Below, piece after piece: positions 32,971 to 43,029 of a stretch of 64,000 nucleotides of DNA; position 1 is the stretch's first letter, and every line of letters starts with the position of its first letter. The DNA is from Pseudopithomyces maydicus. Its lineage: Eukaryota > Ascomycota > Dothideomycetes > Pleosporales > Didymosphaeriaceae. Location of the stretch: assembly GCA_026873275.1 (NCBI GenBank), contig JANTUC010000005.1, positions 1,550,001 through 1,614,000 on the forward strand, given 5' to 3'. A model generated the notes under the pieces. The model saw only the letters and a program-made list of their open reading frames with translations, was not told the DNA's origin and searched no databases. Made by a program: the position numbers and the translations under genes.

Positions 32971-34356
32971 CTATTTTACAATCTTTAGTACCAATGTATC
33001 ATGTCGCTCTACCTGTGCCTCATATCGATCTAGGAATTTTCCAAGCTTTTCTCCAGTCCAACAGTCATACAAAGTGTATGCAATACCTGCTTTTAGTCCT
33101 GGAACCTCGGAGAAATCAATAGATTTTGTCTGCGATGATTCCAAAGTATTGAGCGCGAAAACATAAGTGCCGTTCGTTGACTCTCCACTCCAATACTCTG
33201 CTGGATGCGACTGGTTCCAAGTGTGGTCTGGGTTGACACCCCATTTATAAGGTGTGGCCGGAGCTCCGAATACCTTGTCTTGGTTGAATGCAATGAGATC
33301 CTTGTTGCTGAGAATGCTGAGAATTTCTGGTTTAATACCATCAAGCCGAGTTCCGATGAATAGAGGAGATTTGAGTGCTGCCCACAACGCAAAGTGAGAC
33401 CGGCTCTCTTCAATTGTCAGGTTTCCATTACCAACCTCCAGCATATCCCAATCGGAATGCCCCCAGAAGTTTGTACTATTGTGGAAGAAAGAGGCATGGT
33501 TAAGGATCGGCATAATACCCCATGAGTATGCATGTTTTCCAGACCATACTGGGTAGATGTCGCCCCACATTCTCCAGCTATGACCAGTCGTGTTTCCCCA
33601 CTCATCAACGCGTGCATGGCCCCACGCGCATTGAGAGAACTGTATGGTGCGGTTGACTGCGAGCAGAGCATCACTCATAGTTCTATAGCGGTCAAAAGTT
33701 TTTGAAGTGGCCCAATCGTAGTCTGGGGGTGCGGCAACTGCATTTGACTCGCCGTCTCCGCCTGCAGTTTGGTTCTCGTTGGGCGGACCACCTTGCCAAT
33801 TTTCTGGCCACCACCTGTACTCGTCGTTCCATTCTTTTGGTACGTTGCAGTTGTCGTACTTCAGATCTATTTTCGTCAACATATTTATCTTAGTAACTGA
33901 GCTTGGCTAACACACACAGTCAATACCCCACTTTGCCCATGTCTTTGCATCGAGCTCCTCGTAACCCAAGGATCCAGCATATCCTCCACATGTGAGGGAG
34001 CCTGCATCGCTATATATACCAATCTTGAGTCCCAGTTGGTGAATTTTCTCTGCCGTGTGTTTGATGCCTTGAGGAAACTTCTTGTAATCTGGGATAATTT
34101 CATGGGTAAGATTGTTTCGCATCTTAGCCTTGTCGCTCCAACAATCGTCAATGTTTACGTAGTCGTACCCAAGTTCTTTGAGTCCAAGAGAGACGAGGCG
34201 CTCTCCTACGGAGAGAAAAACGGATTCATTGATTGCGCATCCGTATTCATTCCAAGAGCTCCAACCCATCGCGGGAAGGCGTCCAGTACCATCTTTGGAT
34301 ACCAGAGCGAAAGCCGGTGATGCGATGAGCAGCAAAAATTTCGAACTGGATAACAT
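32971..34356 (-). CDS. Secreted alpha-galactosidase, GH27
   Basis: Two exons, 34356-33918 and 33866-32971, join in phase 1 across a 51-nt intron (GTGTGTG...AAATAG) to give 444 aa. The splice rebuilds GIDYLKYDNC exactly. A signal peptide (MLSSSKFLLLIASPAFALVS) precedes GRLPAMGWSSWNEYGC, the GH27 N-terminal motif. Further motifs are DYVNIDDCW, KIGIYSDAGSLTCGGYAGS, the nucleophile Asp151 in KYDNC, and the general acid/base Asp249 in WRMWGDIYP. A 50-residue insert after KYDNC (RWWPENWQGGPPNENQTAGG and on) is usual for fungal members. The enzyme releases terminal alpha-galactose from galactomannan, raffinose-type sugars or glycolipids outside the cell. The upstream region contains GGCTAG sites and a GCGGGG site, consistent with XlnR-type induction and CreA repression. 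Confidence 0.95.
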
Positions 34357-36367
34357 GTTGTTGGTATCGCATGAAAAATTGTTTGTTGTTGAACTGCCAC
34401 TATGGCGTTGCTTTCATAGTAATTGTAGTTGGTACGTAACTTTTGTAAGTGATGTCAAGTAAGGCGGGGAAAGCCAACTCCGTCTCGTATATGGCTAGCT
34501 CAGGGTTTCTGTGTAAAGTCGCGACACTCGATAATCGTGATTCGTGGACCGCGGATAAATCCTTCCGCAACGAGTAGGCTAGCAGCGCAACGAACTCTGC
34601 AGATCACCTTTCTCATCAATCGATTACATTTGCAGCGTGATGATCTACCGATAGACGTTTACGTCTAAATTCTGTTATGTGATCATCGCTTAGGACCCCA
34701 GAACACTACGCAACAACAAGGAATTCGAAACAAATAATTCTGACTATGTCTCAGTTCGGCAGTGAAGTCAAGGCAAATTTAAATCCCAGAATCTATGAGG
34801 TCTGAATATCATAAAACACTACCGGTTTATATTGCCGATAAAATTAGCGTCTGGTACTAGGCTCAGTATTGAGCTAAATGATCTGAGGTTTAGAAGTTGT
34901 ACTTCTCGAAAGATTTAGTATATCTCTGCTTTGATATTCCTTCTTGTTTATATAACTGGCCGGGAGTTAATGATGAGGAAATGTAATTCATAAAGATAGC
35001 GGTCCAGCTAAAACTATGCTCTTGACCTTGCACCCGGGCTTACGTGTTTGAGCTAAGCAAAGCGCAGTGCATCGGGACGAAAAATTGGGTTATTTCATCC
35101 CACCCGAACCGGTCATGACCATTTTTTATGAGAGTAAGTATTCAATTAAAAAGATTAGCAAAGGATAGAAAGGTATCGTTAGACAGAGAATCTGGTGCCG
35201 TAGGGCAGTGTGTCTTACGAACAATAGGTATCAAATTATAGATCTCTTTGAGCATTTGCCGGCGTTGTGGGCTTACAGTAGCCTGTTAGAGAATTATACT
35301 TCAAGAACGAGAATTGGCAGCAGCTATAACCCCAAGAAATAAGGCCGCAGTCATAGTGATAGATCTGTTATATCAGTAAGGTATACGTGAATTTTTGCAG
35401 GAACTTTTGGGGACTCAATACAACGTAACGCCACGAATATGTGGATACATAGGACCGTAGCATAAAACAGATTCGAAAAGGTTTGGGAAAAAACCGAAAG
35501 TTTAATCGATAATTCATGGTCACACAGCACAATAGGAATCTTAGTTCTCTTTCACACAGGTCAGTTACTTGCGATGACGGATTCACGATGCGACTGGATG
35601 CATTCGGTGAGTTTGCCCTCGGAAGTTTTGTCCAAAGTTTCTCCATATTTTCTGCAATACCGAGGAAGCGGTAGAAGAAGGCGATCGCATCTGCCTCGTT
35701 TCCAGGTCGGAATATCCACCGATCGGGCAGCTGCGCACGCCGATCACACCAACACAGGGAATGTATCCGCCCCCAAAGAGCAGATTGATTGAATTCGCCC
35801 TCATGGGCATTTTTTGTAACACACATTGCGTCATCTATCAGAACTGGCTTGGTGACCAGCCTGATTGTTTCATCTCACCCTTGCGCGTCTCACTACCTTT
35901 TCTCTAATAGCATCATGGAAAATTCAGGCGTTTCTAGGTAGGGCGCGATTTAACATACACAATTCCCTTTTAAGTGCCCATATTTTGGAGCCCCACCGTT
36001 AGTATCTACTAGCCCACCCTGTCCTCATGCTTCCGAAAGGTTGAACTTCGTCTAATCAAGTTTCGATATCTCACCACACCGTTCCGCATGGGTGTGCTGT
36101 TGTGCCACAGAGGCATACTGATGTATACCGGGTTGGGGTATAACCGCCCAATCATCGTGTTGCGTCGTTCGGCGCGCAGGGTTCTGTATGACGTGTTTGC
36201 GCATGTCGCCCCCAAAGTAAGCTAGGGTTCTTTTCGACCGCATACTTCACAACATTTGAATTCCCCAGAATAAGGCTGTAGTATAAAGAGGACTAGTCCC
36301 CAAATTTGAGAGTGGTTCCTTTGGCTGCAGAACTATCCTATAACCCTCATTTTCTAAGTACAACGCC
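34357..36367. other. Gene-poor intergenic region; alpha-galactosidase promoter
   Basis: About 2.0 kb, AT-rich in the middle, between divergent starts of the alpha-galactosidase and the 480-aa membrane protein. GCGGGG (34464-34469) and GGCTAG (34493-34498, 34577-34582) lie 108-226 bp upstream of the alpha-galactosidase ATG. Frames such as 35826-35368 (-) have no protein-like features that I trust. Confidence 0.4.
34464..34582. promoter_or_regulatory. Putative CreA and XlnR-type sites upstream of alpha-galactosidase
   Basis: GCGGGG at 34464-34469 fits the CreA consensus SYGGRG. GGCTAG at 34493-34498 and 34577-34582 fits GGCTAR, the core of XlnR/Xyr1 sites. These short motifs occur by chance, so this is suggestive only. 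Confidence 0.3.
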
Positions 36368-37856
36368 ATGAGTTCTCCCAACTCTACTTTGCCGTACTCA
36401 TGGCTTCCTCGTAACTCATCAGACTTCAACTGGGAAAAGAGCGACTGCGAAATTGCCGCCAAGTTCTTCCGTGCGATCAAACAACCTGAAGTCCAAGATT
36501 ACCCTGTGACTGCCACGGTACAGTTCCTCACCAGTGGTCTGAGCCAGTATTGGGATACTCATGATATCGAATCGCCTGATACATTTGAGCTACTACAATG
36601 GTTCAACAGTACTACAGGATCGCCAAGTAGTTCCCAGTGGCCTATCCAAAATTCCACACTTGATAAAATGCTGAGTTTCACGCTTTCTGATGATTGCAAA
36701 AAAGACTTTTGTAACTCCCTGCCTTATAAAGGGACTGAGGACCAGGCAGGGCGTGGAGTACGTATAGCAAATCCGAGATTATCATATTGCTGATTTGAAT
36801 CAGATGATTGCTACGTACTGGGTAGAGGCTATACTAGTGACTTTGTATATCACATTCATCGCCTTCGACCGTGTTAGAAGATCATGGAGTCAACGTCGTG
36901 TCAAGAAGCAGACCCCTGTAGTCGAGTTCGAGCTTCCGCCGAAAGAACCTGGGTTACATAGCATTCATGGTGCTACGCTTTCATCGCTGCGGCCGTTTCA
37001 CGATGCTGCTCTCCTCTTTGCATTTTCAATGCATATTGCTGCCATAAATACATTCGCCAGGCCCTACGTACACAAGGAGGAGCCTGTGACTTGGTCGGAG
37101 GGCGTCAATTCAGCTTTTGCTCCATTGTTTTCCATTTTTCCAGCAGTTACATTACATCTCAGCAGTCATGTCGATCTACGACGAAAATGGTTCCGGAAAG
37201 TTTCCTGGATTGTCATATCCATCTTAGCACTATCTGTGTTCGTTCTCTACATCTGCTCCTATTCAAATGTTTCTTCTTGGCCTTGGGACAATCCATATCT
37301 AAACAAAGAGCTGAAGGCGCCTCGAGAAGATATACAACCCGAGACGTTTCTATCGATAGAGAGGGAGAGGCTCTGCTATCCACCAGACTCAGTCTTATTT
37401 CTAACCCTTTTCTATTTTGCAACCTTCATTCTCTTATGTTCTGGGTGGCTCGTGGACGTCTTACTGACTACTACTTTTGCCTGCATCCGTAAGTTTCGAT
37501 TCGGCGAGACGCATCACTTCATTCAGCGTCTAGAGAAGATGTTGCTTGTCGCTTCTACATTTGCTTCATTCTTATTGATGTGGATTGCTTTGATCATGTT
37601 CACAATAATCCGGGAAGAGAAGAAGAGGGAAATGGGGAAAACAGACGACAACATATGGACGTTCGGCCAAATCCTTTCTCTAGCCACCTTTGCTCCTATA
37701 TTCATCGAATTCATTATCGCGTACAATCGAGGACCAAGAAGAAGTCTTACTGAACAGCTACCCAAGGGATGGGAGGCTATCCCGACCCCGCCAGAGATGG
37801 AGCAACAACAGGAAAAGACTCAAATATTACATGTTGGTTCTACAGAAGCCGTTTAA
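36368..37856 (+). CDS. Multi-pass membrane protein with N-terminal ectodomain, unknown
   Basis: Two exons, 36368-36757 and 36804-37856, join in phase 0 across a 46-nt intron (GTACGT...TCAG) to give 480 aa. The first 130 residues are soluble, start MSSPNSTLPYSWLPRNSSDF, carry several N-glycosylation-type sites and contain Cys pairs (ISDC-like SDCEIAAKF, DDCKKDFCNSL). Exon 2 opens with TM1 (TYWVEAILVTLYITFIAFD). At least five more hydrophobic segments follow: AALLFAFSMHIAAINTF, FAPLFSIFPAVTLHL, WIVISILALSVFVLYICSY, VLFLTLFYFATFILLCSGWL and LLVASTFASFLLMWIALIMF. The C-terminus is Gln/Glu-rich and cytosolic-like. This architecture is common among uncharacterised ascomycete membrane proteins. There is no transporter or receptor motif that I can name and no classical signal peptide. 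Confidence 0.65.
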
Positions 37857-38331
37857 ATTTTTCAGGCGGACTGGATCAGTTATTCACCCTTGATCGTTTC
37901 TTTCACATCAACCTCAATCGGCACCTTTTTTTCTTTCCATTTCCCAGCGCTTGTTTATTTCCACCTTGGGTAGCTCCCCATATTGAAACTCTCGTAATAA
38001 TTCTTATTCCCTATGCAGTGGACATGTAATGATAAAAAGAAAATCCCCACATCCACAAGTTTTGCCATAGTCCGTGACGTAGGTAGCACTTCATATGAAC
38101 ATTGGAAAGGACATCTTCTACGGCGTATATTCTCTTGAGAGTTCTATTTGATAAGGCTTGAATCGTATTAATAGCCAATTCGCTCCTTCCCCTTAGATCC
38201 CATACCCCGTCCCCGCTCTGGGAATCTACAACCCCTACTATGTTTACCTATTATATACAAAACTCAGGATTTCCAACATTTAGCGCAGCTTCCTTCCACT
38301 CCCCACTTCTATTACGAATAGATTATCTGCT
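37857..38331. other. Intergenic 3' region between convergent genes
   Basis: This 475-bp stretch lies between the stop codons of the membrane protein and the Cys-rich secreted protein. No gene seen. Confidence 0.5.
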
Positions 38332-38868
38332 CTAGCAGCGACTGGCACTGGCTCCCAAAGCCGCGCCACAGAAGTTTCCACCATTCTCACCCGACCTCAT
38401 GTATCCAGTGGCGTAGTTGCCAGCCTCTCCGTAAGTTCCGGCAGTGTACCTTCCGCACGCGTTGGTGATCTGGGCGTTGTTCTGAGGGAGAGCGTCACCG
38501 GAAAAGAGCTTTGTTGAGCCGGACAGGTTGCAGGCGAAGGCAGCGGCACTGCCACGGACAGAGTACATGGCGCCATGAGCTCCGAGGTTGGTACCACGAC
38601 CAAGCTTGTTCCTCAGGTCGGCGTTGGCGGCATCTGTGTCGCCATTGTTGAGAACGATGCCACAGCCACACCACGTACGCGTGGCACGAGCGACAAGCGG
38701 GCTGGCTTCGCGGACGCTAATTTCGGGGTCGGACAGGCGGGTGTGAACCTCGTTGCCAGCCTCATCCAGATGAACGGAGTAGACACCATCAGCTTGGCCC
38801 TGGGGGATGACGAAAGCTGTCACGCTGGACAGGAGGAGAGGAAGGGCGAGAGTAGCGGAGAAACGCAT
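38332..38868 (-). CDS. Cys-rich secreted protein, effector-like, 178 aa
   Basis: An intronless gene. The first 18 residues (MRFSATLALPLLLSSVTA) form a signal peptide. A propeptide-like stretch follows to about residue 61 (PLVAR), and then a compact domain begins TRTWCGCGIVLNNGDTDAAN. Cysteines are at 67, 69, 113, 138, 167 and the very last residue, 178. Six cysteines allow three disulfides, with a CxC pair near the domain start and a C-terminal Cys. Central motifs are MYSVRGSAAAFACNLSG and NFCGAALGASASRC. I do not recognise a characterised family; small secreted proteins with this layout are often effectors or cell-surface proteins in fungi, but no host interaction can be read from sequence. 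Confidence 0.75.
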   Translation of the reverse strand: MRFSATLALPLLLSSVTAFVIPQGQADGVYSVHLDEAGNEVHTRLSDPEISVREASPLVARATRTWCGCGIVLNNGDTDAANADLRNKLGRGTNLGAHGAMYSVRGSAAAFACNLSGSTKLFSGDALPQNNAQITNACGRYTAGTYGEAGNYATGYMRSGENGGNFCGAALGASASRC

Positions 38869-40602
38869 TTTGATGGTGACGAAGTTCTCGAGGAGAGTAT
38901 TGATAGCTTAGAGAAGTTGACTTTGAAGCTGATGAGAGACTGGGAACGGTTGCCGATGTCTCCATTCCCAAGGAGAATGCCTCATATTTATATCAAGAGC
39001 CTGCTCTCTCTTTGGATCTTGGGGGTCAGACTATTAACATCCTGGCTGGAATACGGTGTACGTGGTCCACTAGACTGGCCATCTGAGGATGCACAAGACT
39101 TCAGCCTGGACCAGAGTCTAACGCATTACGCAGTTTATGCTCCTCTCTGACAAAATGAATGCTCAAGACATAAGATGTTGTTGCGCAAGACTTCGGTCTC
39201 GAGCTCCTGTGATTGGTGCATTCGGATAAAATGGTCCGGAAATCACCTGATTGGACTGTGCGGATAGTGGAGTTTCTCTGCCAGTTGGGTAAGCCTTCTA
39301 AGACATACCTGCCCACCGTGTCTGCTGGCTAAAATACCAGGAAGAAAAATGCCGGGATGCTACTTTGAATCGAGCTGGTATGTTTTTTTTAGGTCACCTT
39401 TTCGGGGGCGAATAGCCACCACGACTCGTGTACCTGTTGGTACCTTACTACATTTGGTATAGGGCGACCCGCAGGTAGAGGTTTCACTATGCGCGCTAGA
39501 ACTACATCAGAACTTCACGGCCGTAACAGTAGGTGAGTCTCTGGCTCGGCCTTACTTGTGTGACTTGGTATTGCACCTAATGGTCCACAGAAAGACCACT
39601 ATTTTACACGGCCGTAGCTATCTTCCACTACTGTCATCAGCCTCATCATCACCTAGTCATCCAAGTTTTCATGAATCTTGGTGTTCTTGGCCCTGTTCGC
39701 GTCAATTTGTATCCTTCAGTCGCTGCAATTTACCTGATCATGACCACGCTCTGTATGCGTGAGGGTATAGAAACAGATCAACATTCAATCATATACTTAC
39801 TGGGTTTTGTCTCACGAGACAATCTTGCGAGGTGTTATTCAGCCGGATGTGGATCTTAGACTCGGATATTAATCTCTTTGAAAGCGCGCTAATCCCCTCC
39901 TGTGGAACAAAAGGTGAACACCTCTGATACCTAGGATAGAGGCTTATTCATCGCCGCATTTCCTGATCATTTGATTTAGATCAAAGGAAGGGAGCATTAT
40001 CATGTAGATAGATCCCTGTAAGAAACAAGAAGATTTTTTAGACACAGCCATGTTTTGGATGAGCCCATGTCTTGTCTTCATGCAAGGAAGATAGATTAAC
40101 TATAATTTTATAGATTCAAATGGCCTGCAACTTTGCTTTCTGCAGCAATATGTTATCGAGATAATGTGTTATAAACCAAAAGACGAAGACCTCCGCTGTA
40201 CCAACATGACATATGGTGTTCCACACGCATATCAGAGAATGTTACCTTGCGCTGAAAGATGCAGCAGACGCAAGATCGTTCTGATGAGTAATTTTGAGAT
40301 GTAGGGCATAGTTTTCTTCTATCTTGTCGTCACCTGTCAAATTCAGAAAAGGTAGATAGGGCATGTTATAAAGATTAAAATAGCTCATGAAAATAGAGCA
40401 TTGAGCAGTCAATTAAAAATTGGCGTTAGAGCCAGTTCGTGGAATAAGATGGAAAATGGCGATACCCGGGAACTTTACCCTTGTTTACAGTTGGAAAAAA
40501 TGAGCTTTACTCAGAATCCATACACTACGTTAATATATAGATGATCACTTCATGCCTGCCCAAATCAAATGCGTCCGCCTTTCGCTTCGCACTGACTCTC
40601 AC
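38869..40602. other. Gene-poor intergenic region
   Basis: About 1.73 kb with only short chance frames. It should contain the promoter of the Cys-rich secreted protein near its left end. The stretch 39860-40600 is AT-rich and featureless. Confidence 0.45.
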
Positions 40603-43029
40603 TTATTTAGGTAGGAACATGCTACCTTCCCATCCATACGCTCTATTAAGCCTTCTTCCAATGCGCCTAGCAGTCTGGTAGCTGAAACTGCCATCAGGAT
40701 GGGGCTCATGGAAATGTATACTCCTCTGAAGGTTCAGACCATGTGGACTGAATTGCCAGACACTGCCATACAACTTTTGTACTGCAAAGCCTGTGGCAAT
40801 CATGGCTTGCAAAAAGTCATTCCATGGAACGTTTCCTGGCGTGCCATTCAAATTGGGCGTATAGAAAAGTGTGCGGAATACTCTTAGTGGGCGGGCATCG
40901 AGCCTGAAAACTTGCTGAATTGTAGGTTCGTTTGGAATTTCAGCGGGCTCAAGATCGTCGCGTGCTACTGTGGAGAACCCTCTCCTTTTCCTTTTCGGGT
41001 CTTTTATCGGAGAGACGGTGGAATCGATCGTGCGTTCTGTCCTTCTCTCGAGATCTATGTAGATCTCCGACAGGGGTCGTTCTAGAGAAGACACTGGTTC
41101 TGACTTCGCGATCTTTTTCGGTTCGATCCATTCAGGTGTTCTATGGAGACACTTGTCTTGCGATAGTAGACGCCACACCGCTGTCCCTTGCACATTTCTA
41201 GTGCTCAAATTTTCATCTAAAGCCCGCCAGAAGGAGTCAAGTTCCTGCTCTGCAGATCGCATACTCTCCACATTGGCTTTGCTTCGTTTTTTGTCGACGG
41301 GATAGTAGAATCTACTACCTTTCGGTGTGCCCAGGTCGTAGATCTTTTGCTTGTTCGGACCATCAGCCAAATCGCAGACCTTAATCCAAGAATCCAACCG
41401 CCGATTGAATTCCTCCTCGATACTAGAGTTTCTAGTGGCAGCTGCACTCTTAAAAGTGCGAGACCATGGGTGATAGTTGTTAACTTCTCTGAGCGCAGCA
41501 CCAATAACTGACAAATCAGAGAAGAGACCGGCCATGTTTGCAGAAATTAGCTTTCTTGCCATCTTCTCCCTTCGTATAAGACGCTCTAATTCGTCTACGA
41601 TGGATACAAAACCTAGCACTGACAGAAACTTGCCATCCCTCACGAGGGTGTTAATCAGCCTGAGAAGATCGTACTCTACCTTATCTGGCTTCATACCCGG
41701 CTTTCTTGACGTCTTCATTATACCAGGCTTATAATGGTCGATGGTGCTGTAGTAGTATGCATGTTTAAGAGGAGGTGATGAGTGTGCCAGGGGCCTCAAT
41801 GTATCCATTTTGCTCAGCGAAGCTTCCCACAAGTATCGTTGAAATTTCAGTAACGAACATAGGTACTCTTCTGGCAGATCTTTGTCCACGTTTACTTGGT
41901 CCTCATATCGGCGTTGGAGTTCCCGGATTTCTTGAACCTGCCGGTGAAGCTCATTCCAGTATTCTAGTGCCAAGTATGCATCATTGACAACATTGCATAT
42001 AACATTGTTCCATAGAAGAAACTTCTTCCCGAACCGTATGTAGGGATGCTCACGCCCATTAATGTCCTTGAGCGTGAATTGGGAATGGTCCCAGTAATCC
42101 TGGAGAACATCTGCATAGTACCCCGGATCTTCGCGCAAGGCCCAGATATGATCCTCAGTCGCAGACCTTTTGGCTTCTAGAAGTGATTCCAGACGTTGTA
42201 AATTCATATTATCTGGAACGAGGTAGGGAGCCTCTTCAGCTATCTCAACCTGATACGAGATGTCGTGGTGATTCGTTCGTGGCACTGCGACTTGCGGTTG
42301 AATAGGCCATTTTGCGTCGATCAGCTCTGAGGCTGTAATATCATGCAAAATCTGCACGCATACGTGCAATAAGAATCGCATGGTAACGTCCTGTACGTGG
42401 AGGATGATCAGGCCGTCGCCCGGCTTGAACCCCTTTCCACAATGTAGGTACTCGATTGCATTGTTATCCGCGTGCCAAGAAACAAGTTCTCCGTATGTTT
42501 CGGGAGTTGTACGACCTGTGAGCATCATCGTGTGTTCTTCGAGAACAGGAGGCCTGATAGCTTTTGAGGTAAGGCCCACATGCAACGAATCCCAGTCCGC
42601 AAATGCGAACATGTGCGGTGGATTGCGAGATCGCGACTCAAGCATTAGTAAGAGCGGTGCTACCTTTGCCAGGTCTTCAAGGTTGAGGTGCGGAAACAAA
42701 TATGTATCACGATGGTTGGCGCCAGAGGGATGTTCGCTTTGTTCATCATGAAAAGCCCAAAGGTCGGGTCGGTGTGACTTCGAAATCTCTGGCCATGCCG
42801 TGGATAAGATATCCCTTCGTTGTCTACCTGTCTTTTTGGTCCATCGTTTGCAGATATTCGGCTGGTGGCGGTCTAGGATGTCTTTAAGAACCTTCTGATT
42901 GCCGAAGATCCTACCAGAGAACTCCTTAACATAGTTTGTGACTTGTTGAACGGACATCAACTCGACACCTGGAGTTTTCCTTTGAGATCCAGGTTCCACC
43001 TTCGGCCACGTAACCTTTTTGCCGCTCAT
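40603..43029 (-). CDS. Uncharacterised 808-aa fungal protein with HicA-like C-terminal domain
   Basis: A single uninterrupted frame from ATG 43029 (MSGKKVTWPKVEPGSQRKTP). It belongs to a family I recognise as widespread and uncharacterised in Pezizomycotina. The large N-terminal part (about 1-560) is helical and without known catalytic motifs; examples are KRWTKKTGRQRRDILSTAWP and PHMFAFADWDSLHVGL. The middle is charged (SPIKDPKRKRRGF). The most conserved part is the last 75 residues (734-808): VPWNDFLQAMIATGF, KLYGSVWQF, RSIHFHEPHP and ARRIGRRLNRAYGW. The spacing of GF, GS, the H-x-PH segment and a terminal helix resembles the HicA mRNA-interferase fold; this similarity is my inference. No TM or signal peptide. 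Flanks are long non-coding stretches. Confidence 0.75.
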   Translation of the reverse strand: MSGKKVTWPKVEPGSQRKTPGVELMSVQQVTNYVKEFSGRIFGNQKVLKDILDRHQPNICKRWTKKTGRQRRDILSTAWPEISKSHRPDLWAFHDEQSEHPSGANHRDTYLFPHLNLEDLAKVAPLLLMLESRSRNPPHMFAFADWDSLHVGLTSKAIRPPVLEEHTMMLTGRTTPETYGELVSWHADNNAIEYLHCGKGFKPGDGLIILHVQDVTMRFLLHVCVQILHDITASELIDAKWPIQPQVAVPRTNHHDISYQVEIAEEAPYLVPDNMNLQRLESLLEAKRSATEDHIWALREDPGYYADVLQDYWDHSQFTLKDINGREHPYIRFGKKFLLWNNVICNVVNDAYLALEYWNELHRQVQEIRELQRRYEDQVNVDKDLPEEYLCSLLKFQRYLWEASLSKMDTLRPLAHSSPPLKHAYYYSTIDHYKPGIMKTSRKPGMKPDKVEYDLLRLINTLVRDGKFLSVLGFVSIVDELERLIRREKMARKLISANMAGLFSDLSVIGAALREVNNYHPWSRTFKSAAATRNSSIEEEFNRRLDSWIKVCDLADGPNKQKIYDLGTPKGSRFYYPVDKKRSKANVESMRSAEQELDSFWRALDENLSTRNVQGTAVWRLLSQDKCLHRTPEWIEPKKIAKSEPVSSLERPLSEIYIDLERRTERTIDSTVSPIKDPKRKRRGFSTVARDDLEPAEIPNEPTIQQVFRLDARPLRVFRTLFYTPNLNGTPGNVPWNDFLQAMIATGFAVQKLYGSVWQFSPHGLNLQRSIHFHEPHPDGSFSYQTARRIGRRLNRAYGWEGSMFLPK

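Noticed and set aside
35368..35826. 152-codon minus-strand frame in the 34-36 kb gap
   Set aside because: No family, signal peptide or splice support; composition rich in Phe/Arg/Cys as in chance AT-rich frames.
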